Origin: Deltaproteobacteria bacterium
Lineage (GTDB): Bacteria > Desulfobacterota > Syntrophia > Syntrophales > UBA5619
Direction of reading: 5' to 3'
Length of the DNA: 10,927 nt
NCBI GenBank assembly: GCA_026388365.1
Contig: JAPLJW010000197.1
Location: 1 to 10,927 of the forward strand
Of the stretch, positions 5,689-10,927 are shown piece by piece. The translations under genes were made by a program, and so were the position numbers. The notes below the pieces were generated by a model. It was given only the letters and a program-made list of their open reading frames with translations. It searched no databases and was not told the DNA's origin. Position 1 is the stretch's first letter. Every line of letters starts with the position of its first letter.

Positions 5689-6906
5689 CTACCCGATGGC
5701 CCCCGATGCCTTCATGGCCTGAATTTCACCTTCCGCGTATCCCAGTCCCTTCAATATCTCCTCCGTGTGTTCCCCGAGCTTGGGCGCCGCCATGGTGATT
5801 TCCGCCTGGGTTTTCGATAATTTTATCGGATTGTTCAATACCTTGATCCGGCCGTACTCCGGATGATCCCAATCCACGAAGAATTCGTTGGCGATGGCCT
5901 GCTGATCTCGGGAAACTTCCAGTGGAGACGTCACCGGAGACCAGACGATCTTGGTCTGGCTCAGGATCCCGATCCACTCGGCATATGTCCGGCTCCGGAA
6001 GATCCCGTCGAGAATGCCCACGAGTTCCCCGGCATTCTTGAACCGTTCTTCATACGTGGCAAATCGGTGATCATTTTCCAGCTCCGGATGGTCAATGGCC
6101 TTGCAGAACCCGGGCCAGTAATGCTGGGCATTGGTCATCCCCAGCATGATCCAGCGATGGTCCTTCGTTTCATAGACGTTCCGAATCGGGTTCCCCATGG
6201 TCTTGCGCTGGGGCCTCACGGCGTCCTCACCGGTGATCAGACAACCGGCGACATCAAATCCCAGCACCCAGGTAGACGTGTTGTACAGTGATATTTCAAT
6301 CTCCTGGGCCACGCCGGTTTTTTCGCGGATGTACAAGGCGGACATGATCCCCGCCAACAGGCTCAGCGCGGTGATGCTGTCCCCATACCCGGGACGGGAG
6401 ATATTGGGCGCGATTCCCGTATCGTGCATCAGATCCATGACGCCGCTGCGGGCCCAGAAGGCGACGGTGTCGTAACCTCCGGTGTTTTTTTCGGGGCCGC
6501 GTTGACCATAGCCTGTGACATTGGCACAGATAATCCGGGGATTGATCTTGGACAGGATCGGATAGGTCAGACGAAACTTCTCCATCTCGTAGGGCCGCAG
6601 GTTGTTCAGAAAAACGTCGGTGGTCGCCGCAAGCTTATGCAGGATCTCCTGGCCTTCCGGGGCTCCCAGATTCAGAGCGAGGCTTTTTTTGTTTCGATCG
6701 GTATGCTCCCAGTAATAATTGATCGAATTAGGTTTAGCAAATCCGGACATCCCCTGCTTCAGGGCATGGCGCCAGTTATCGCCCTTGCCGGGCGGTTCAA
6801 CGTGAATGACCTCGGCGCCCCAGCTTCCCATCAACATCCCAACGATGGGCATGGCAACGGCGCCCCCCACTTCAATAACCCTGATTCCCTGCAGTTCTCC
6901 GGCCAT
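5689..6906 (-). CDS. CaiB/BaiF family (class III) CoA-transferase
   Basis: Family III enzymes move CoA between organic acids through an aspartyl-CoA thioester. The 405-residue protein has the family layout: 'LQGIRVIEVGGAVAMPIVGMLM' in the first Rossmann part (split here as LQGIRVIEVGG then AMPIVGMLM), 'WGAEVIHVEPPGKGD', 'NKKSLALNL', 'LNNLRPYEMEKF', 'NPRIICANVTGYGQRGP', and near the end 'LGEHTEEILKGLGY'. Asp176, in 'GYGDSITALSLLAGI', aligns with catalytic Asp169 of formyl-CoA transferase. The start at 6906 is preferred over the ATG at 6910-6912. GGGGAGG lies about eight bases from the former and only two from the latter. The substrate pair is not readable from sequence; members act on oxalate, carnitine, benzylsuccinate, mesaconate, itaconate and others. 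It is the last gene of the four-gene cluster, 79 bp after the enolase. Confidence 0.92.
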   Translation of the reverse strand: MAGELQGIRVIEVGGAVAMPIVGMLMGSWGAEVIHVEPPGKGDNWRHALKQGMSGFAKPNSINYYWEHTDRNKKSLALNLGAPEGQEILHKLAATTDVFLNNLRPYEMEKFRLTYPILSKINPRIICANVTGYGQRGPEKNTGGYDTVAFWARSGVMDLMHDTGIAPNISRPGYGDSITALSLLAGIMSALYIREKTGVAQEIEISLYNTSTWVLGFDVAGCLITGEDAVRPQRKTMGNPIRNVYETKDHRWIMLGMTNAQHYWPGFCKAIDHPELENDHRFATYEERFKNAGELVGILDGIFRSRTYAEWIGILSQTKIVWSPVTSPLEVSRDQQAIANEFFVDWDHPEYGRIKVLNNPIKLSKTQAEITMAAPKLGEHTEEILKGLGYAEGEIQAMKASGAIG

Positions 6907-6985
6907 GAACATTACCTCCCCTTGATTGAATTTACATGCACGATCCCTTATGTTGCTTGCCTTATGCCTTTTGCGGCGACGCCTC

Positions 6986-8239
6986 TTACCACGGGATGAG
7001 ACGGGCCTCTTCGAAAGTCTGCTCGATCCGGATCAGTTCATTCAACTTTGCCAATCTTTCGCCTCCCTTGACGCCCGTCTTGATCATGAGGGCATTCCAG
7101 GCCACAGATAGATGGGCAATGGAATCATCCGGCGTCTCCCCCGAACGGTGAGAGAGAATGATCTTCATCCCGTGGGACTGGGCCAGGGAAATCGTCTGTT
7201 TTGCCCCCGTGATCGTGCCGACCTGGTTGGGTTTTATGATCATGGCGCCGGCCGAACCCTTCCCGATGCCCGTTTTCGTCCGCTCATAATTGCTGGCATA
7301 AACATCATCCGCACAGATCAGACATCGGTCGCCAAAATTCCCGTTCAGCTGCGCAAATGAATCGTAATCGTTGCTGTTGAAACCGTCTTCCACATAAATC
7401 AAATTGAATCGTACGATGAGTTCTCCAAGAAAATCCAATTGCTGTTGTGTGGTTCTGCAGGCCCCTTCCCGGTCATACCTGTAAACCTTGCCTGCCGGAT
7501 CCCAGAAGCGGTCTGCCGCCAGATCCAACCCCATTCTGATCTCGACACCCTCTTCGTCCGAAATCCTGTCCGCCGCCTCTTTGAGAATCTGCAGCGACTC
7601 GACATCGTTGAGATTAGCCGCCCAGGCGTTTTCATCGTCCGTTCCGCCTGTAAATCCGGGATCCTTTCTCTCCAGCAATTTCCCGACTTGATCGTGAACC
7701 CTCAGGTTGATTTCAATCGCCTGCCGGACCGTCTTCGCCCCTGTGGGAACAATCAGATGCTCCTGCATGTCCGGGGCAGGACCAAGACTGTGCGCACCTC
7801 CCCCGATAATGTTTCCCAAGGGGTAGGGGAGGGTCCATCCTTCATCCTTGCGAAACAATTTGAACAGGGGGATCTTCAGGGAATCCGCCGCCGCTGTTCC
7901 AACCGCGATCGACAGGATGGCCGCCGTATTGCCGCCGATTTTTTCGAAATTCGGCGTACCGTCGACCTGTTGCAGCATGTCGTCGATCTTTTCCTGTTCC
8001 GCTGCATCCATGCCGATGAGCGCGGGAATCAGCGTTTTTTCAAGGATGGCCACGGACTCGCGTAATCCACCGGGCGCATAGGCCGGCGCCTCAAATTCCC
8101 CCCGGCTCCCCGGGGCGCCGAACGGCGCGGCCACCCGTCCAAAGCCCTTTTCCGTAATCACATCCACTTCCAGGGTTTCGACCCCCCGGCTGTCATAAAC
8201 CGTCCGATATCGAATATGAGCAATCGTGGTTTCCGGCAT
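6986..8239 (-). CDS. eno: Archaeal-type enolase with an altered catalytic loop
   Basis: Enolase interconverts 2-phosphoglycerate and phosphoenolpyruvate in glycolysis and gluconeogenesis. The 417-residue protein aligns over its full length, and 'LGNIIGGGAHS' plus 'PDMQEHLIVPTGA' resemble archaeal enolases. Retained positions by motif (E. coli numbering in brackets): His150 (158), Glu160 (167), Glu203 (208), metal ligands Asp239 (245), Glu284 (289) and Asp311 (316), base Lys336 (341), 'SHRSGET' 363-369 for the phosphate, and Lys387 (392). The flexible loop usually reads PSGASTG. Here it is 'PFGAPGSRG' (39-47), so the Ser that binds the second magnesium is replaced by Pro43, and two residues are inserted. 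'VEDG' replaces 'IEDP'. The ATG has AGGAGGAG about eight bases upstream. Its place between a flavoprotein and a CoA-transferase is unusual for a glycolytic enolase, so a related substrate is possible. Confidence 0.88.
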   Translation of the reverse strand: MPETTIAHIRYRTVYDSRGVETLEVDVITEKGFGRVAAPFGAPGSRGEFEAPAYAPGGLRESVAILEKTLIPALIGMDAAEQEKIDDMLQQVDGTPNFEKIGGNTAAILSIAVGTAAADSLKIPLFKLFRKDEGWTLPYPLGNIIGGGAHSLGPAPDMQEHLIVPTGAKTVRQAIEINLRVHDQVGKLLERKDPGFTGGTDDENAWAANLNDVESLQILKEAADRISDEEGVEIRMGLDLAADRFWDPAGKVYRYDREGACRTTQQQLDFLGELIVRFNLIYVEDGFNSNDYDSFAQLNGNFGDRCLICADDVYASNYERTKTGIGKGSAGAMIIKPNQVGTITGAKQTISLAQSHGMKIILSHRSGETPDDSIAHLSVAWNALMIKTGVKGGERLAKLNELIRIEQTFEEARLIPW

Positions 8240-8309
8240 GGATGGTTCTCCTCCTGCAGCGGTTACGTTTGATCTTTCGATTCCGTCAATAGCCTTCCGA
8301 AAAGCAATT

Positions 8310-9974
8310 TTACAAAGACTCCACCTCTGTTATTGAAACGTCCGTTGTCCCGGCCTTGCGTTGGAAAACGATGTTCTTCCGCCACGCGTCGCCCATTTCC
8401 GGATAATCTTCCCGGTTATGGGAGCCGCGGCTTTCCGTTCTGAGGAGCGCCGCCTGCAGAATCAGCCGCCCCACGGTATGGATGTTCAGCGTTTCGATCA
8501 GACCGGCCAAGTCAGCAAAGGAGCGGTTTTCCACCATGCAGAGACGATCGATCTTCTTTTGCCCGATTTCGTCCATGGCCTTGAGGGCCTTGCGCAGCCC
8601 CTCCTCGTTGCGGATGACGCCGGCATAGCGGCCCATCAATTCCGTGATTTCCTTTTTCACCTCGCGGTAATCGAGCCCCTTGTCCCGGTTCCAATGGGCG
8701 GCGATGTCCTGCGCGGTCTTCCCGACGATTTCCGGAGAAACGGCGGGCATAGCGCTGGAGAGGGCTCGCCCCGACGCCTGCGCCCCGGCGATCGCGCCGA
8801 AAACCTGCGTTTCCGTCAGGGCGTTTCCGGGCAGGCGGTTGGCGCCCATCGTGCCCGACTGCGCCTCGCCCGCGGCATACAACCCTGCGACTCCGGTTTC
8901 GCAGCGCTCGTTGATGACAATGCCGCCCATGAAATAGTGGGCGCCCGGCGCCCATTCGTAGGACTGCCATGTGGGGTCGAAATTCAAGGAGGCGCAGGCA
9001 TTCATAAAAGCCTTGAATTTCATAAGCTTCTCTCTGGGGACCCCTGAGAAGTCTCCGTAAACGCCGCCGTGGGGGGATGCCCTTCCCTCCAGGATCTCTT
9101 TCTGGGTGCAGCGGGCGACCTCGGCGCGGGATACCTGTTCCGCCTTGTCGGGGTGGTATTTCTTCATATAACGCTCGCACAGGCCGTTGTAGAATCGCCC
9201 TCCGATCGTCACCCCGCCATCACCCGGGGGGGGCGTGCCCCGCATCGTTTCGGGGCGGATCATGCAGGCCCGGCTCTGGACAAACTCCATGTCGGACAGT
9301 TGCGCCCCCGCTTCATAGGCCAGCGCGCATCCGTCGCCCGTGATCCCGGACAGATTCGTCGTCAAAGAAAATAAGTTTCCCGCCCCTCCCGTCGCGATCA
9401 CAACGGATTTGGCCTGAACGATCAGAAGGGTGTCCCGGTCGATTTCCAGCGCCGCCGCGCCGCAGACGGCGCCGACCCGCCGCAGGAGAGCGACCACCAT
9501 CACGTGGTCGAGGACCTCGATGCCGAGCCGGGCGGCTTCCCGGACCAACCCCTTGAAGAACCCGCCATTGTAGCGGTCGCCGGCAAGCATTGCCCGGGGC
9601 ATGGCATTGCCGGGATAGGGGAATAAATCGAACTTGCCTTCTATCTTGTCGAATTGGGTCCCGTAGCGCTCGACGTCCAGCGCCCGCTCCGGACCCAAGT
9701 CGGCGAGCAACCGGACCAGCCTGGGATTGTTGAGGTATTGACCGCCCTTGAGGGTGTCTTCATAATGAGAGTCCCGGCTGTCCTTCTGATCGATGGCCAC
9801 CGAGATGGCGCCCATCGCGATGGCCGTGATGCAGCCGGCGGGGTAGTCGCCCTTGGACACGACGAGGACCTTGGCGCCCAGGTTATGGGCTTCGATGGCA
9901 GCCCGGATCCCAGCGCCTCCCGCACCGATGATGAGAACGTCCGTCGAAATCGTCCGCTGTTTCAATGTTTCCAT
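8310..9974 (-). CDS. FAD-dependent oxidoreductase, fumarate reductase/succinate dehydrogenase flavoprotein type
   Basis: The 554-residue protein has the FrdA/SdhA/NadB/AprA fold: FAD-binding 'IIGAGGAGIRAA' (15-26), 'VVIATGGAGNLF' (191-202), 'TGDGCALAYEAGA' (212-224), 'HYFMGGI' (346-352), 'GLYAAGEAQSG' (364-374), 'GANRLPGNALTETQVFG' (378-394) and 'RTESRGSHNREDYPE' (512-526). His346 and Arg380 align with the fumarate-binding His355 and Arg390 of E. coli FrdA, and Arg283 may align with Arg287. The FVQFHPT motif instead reads 'FVQSRACM' (231-238), so one substrate-contact His is missing. The flavin-linking His is also absent ('CITAIAMG' at 48-55), so FAD should be non-covalent. There is no signal peptide, and no iron-sulfur or membrane subunit lies beside it. 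It should reduce or form a C=C bond in a carboxylic acid other than fumarate. The ATG has AGGA upstream; the isomerase gene ends 15 bp before it. Confidence 0.87.
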   Translation of the reverse strand: METLKQRTISTDVLIIGAGGAGIRAAIEAHNLGAKVLVVSKGDYPAGCITAIAMGAISVAIDQKDSRDSHYEDTLKGGQYLNNPRLVRLLADLGPERALDVERYGTQFDKIEGKFDLFPYPGNAMPRAMLAGDRYNGGFFKGLVREAARLGIEVLDHVMVVALLRRVGAVCGAAALEIDRDTLLIVQAKSVVIATGGAGNLFSLTTNLSGITGDGCALAYEAGAQLSDMEFVQSRACMIRPETMRGTPPPGDGGVTIGGRFYNGLCERYMKKYHPDKAEQVSRAEVARCTQKEILEGRASPHGGVYGDFSGVPREKLMKFKAFMNACASLNFDPTWQSYEWAPGAHYFMGGIVINERCETGVAGLYAAGEAQSGTMGANRLPGNALTETQVFGAIAGAQASGRALSSAMPAVSPEIVGKTAQDIAAHWNRDKGLDYREVKKEITELMGRYAGVIRNEEGLRKALKAMDEIGQKKIDRLCMVENRSFADLAGLIETLNIHTVGRLILQAALLRTESRGSHNREDYPEMGDAWRKNIVFQRKAGTTDVSITEVESL

Positions 9975-9989
9975 AGTCGATCCTATATT

Positions 9990-10927
9990 TTATTTCAGCG
10001 TGGACCTGGGAATGCAGGCATAGCCGCGAATCAGGCAGCGCGCCGTTCGGTCGACGGTCGCCCTCTTCAGCACAAAGCCGCCCTTTTCCCGGACCACCTT
10101 TCCCTCAGGGGCGATGACACCGGCCGGATGGCCGATGCGCAGCTCCCCACGCTCGACGATGCCCTTCCGCGCAAGCTGGTTGGCGATCGTTCCGGGGATC
10201 ATCGCGGCCGCTACGGTGCATACGGTGCCTGTTACGGGATAGGTCAGGTGCATCTTCTGCATAAACAGCAGCCGCACGACAAGGTCCACCGACTTCTCGG
10301 GAATCTTTTTGCCCGTGGTCCAGTCATGATAGTCCATGGGGGGGGCGCAGATGGCGAAAAAGGGGCTGTAGGGAACTTCATGGGTCGCCTTCCGCCAATT
10401 CTTGCAGAGGCCCATGACCTGGGCGGAGACGCTGCGGATTTTTTCAATTTTCTGCAGCAGCTTTTTGTCGGCATCGATCTGTTGGGGCGTCTCGTTGCCT
10501 TTGAGGCCCAGAGCCTCTGCGCGGATGAAGACCGTGGGGATCGCGGCGTCCACGAGTGATCCCTCGAAGACGCCTTCTCCTTCGACCTTGAGCGTATCCG
10601 TCACTCTTCCCGTGGGCAGAAGCTTCCCGGTGAGACCTCCGGCGCTGTCCGCCCAGTCCAGGACGATCTTGGCGCCCGTTCCCGGCACGCCGTCGATTCT
10701 GTGCTTGCCCTCCACGGCCGCATGCTTCCCCTTCACAGGAACTTCCGCGACGATCACCTTGCCCGTGTTGACTTGGTGGATCCGGACTTTGGTCATCGGC
10801 TCCACCGCTTCCACCAGCCCCTCGTCGATGGCAAAGGGGCCGACGGCTGCAGAGACATTTCCGCAGTTGGATTTCCAGTCGATCATCGGTTCGACCATGC
10901 TGACCTGGCCGAATAAATAGTCCACGT
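9990..10927 (-). CDS. PrpF/methylitaconate Delta-isomerase family protein (5' end outside the window)
   Basis: About 311 C-terminal residues are present; the usual start, with its 'GGTSKG'-type motif, should lie some 80 residues beyond the right edge, so the GTG at 10923-10925 is internal. Family marks are 'DYLFGQVS', 'DWKSNCGNVSAAVGPFAI' (16-33, Cys21), 'VRIHQVNTGKVI', 'TYPVTGTVCTVAAAMIPGT' (228-246, Cys236), 'RIGHPAGVI' (263-271) and 'RTARCLIRGYACIP' near the end. The fold is that of diaminopimelate epimerase; members move a C=C bond in substrates such as 2-methylaconitate, 3-methylitaconate or 4-oxalomesaconate by proton transfer. No acnD- or prpC-like gene lies beside it here, so a methylcitrate role is not supported by the visible part. 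It is the first visible gene of the four-gene cluster; the promoter is outside. Confidence 0.9.
   Translation of the reverse strand, partial: VDYLFGQVSMVEPMIDWKSNCGNVSAAVGPFAIDEGLVEAVEPMTKVRIHQVNTGKVIVAEVPVKGKHAAVEGKHRIDGVPGTGAKIVLDWADSAGGLTGKLLPTGRVTDTLKVEGEGVFEGSLVDAAIPTVFIRAEALGLKGNETPQQIDADKKLLQKIEKIRSVSAQVMGLCKNWRKATHEVPYSPFFAICAPPMDYHDWTTGKKIPEKSVDLVVRLLFMQKMHLTYPVTGTVCTVAAAMIPGTIANQLARKGIVERGELRIGHPAGVIAPEGKVVREKGGFVLKRATVDRTARCLIRGYACIPRSTLK

Noticed and set aside
8240..8309. A separate promoter for the enolase gene
   Set aside because: A TTGACG is present on the minus strand, but no acceptable -10 box lies 16-18 bp downstream, so co-transcription is preferred.
9654..10559. A 301-codon plus-strand frame opposite the flavoprotein and PrpF genes
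   Set aside because: It is a shadow of well-supported minus-strand genes, without a domain or a good ribosome binding site.

Overview
The window looks like a chromosomal segment of an anaerobic or syntrophic bacterium, most likely a Desulfobacterota (Syntrophales-like) genome or MAG. This is inferred from GC-rich coding, an enolase whose motifs are of the archaeal type, an anaerobe-style set of CoA-transferase, fumarate-reductase-like flavoprotein and PrpF-family isomerase, and palindromic interspersed repeats of a kind I associate with that phylum. No rRNA, tRNA, CRISPR array or complete transposase gene was seen. Nearly every gene lies on the minus strand. The exceptions are a gene fragment at the left edge and one small Lys/Ala-rich gene in the middle.

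Left part (1-2015): the 3' end of a probable DUF1638 gene (+) converges on a YefM-YoeB toxin-antitoxin operon (-). That operon has a recognisable promoter and a candidate operator, and its toxin must start at TTG inside the antitoxin gene. Upstream of it lies a MOT1-type molybdate/sulfate permease gene.

Middle part (2016-5688): a 164-bp MITE-like palindromic element ends flush against the stop codon of a tandem CDGSH iron-sulfur protein gene. Before that gene in transcription order come a class I SAM methyltransferase and a serine hydroxymethyltransferase (glyA). glyA has a textbook sigma70-type promoter and a 10-bp palindrome at the probable start of transcription. A stretch of about 500 bp without a recognised gene (4676-5177) carries small palindromic repeat units. 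It is followed by the Lys/Ala-rich gene (+) and a composite hairpin repeat that shares its core with the MITE-like element.

Right part (5689-10927): four genes read leftward in close order. They are a PrpF/methylitaconate-isomerase family protein (5' end outside the window), an FrdA/SdhA-type FAD enzyme, an archaeal-type enolase and a CaiB/BaiF class III CoA-transferase. The 15-79 bp gaps suggest one operon for an organic-acid pathway in which a C=C bond is moved, reduced or formed, and the acid is activated as a CoA thioester. Two of the enzymes depart from their family consensus at substrate-contact positions: the enolase Ser loop and the flavoprotein HPT motif. This is the best candidate in the window for an undescribed pathway. 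The substrate cannot be named from the sequence alone.
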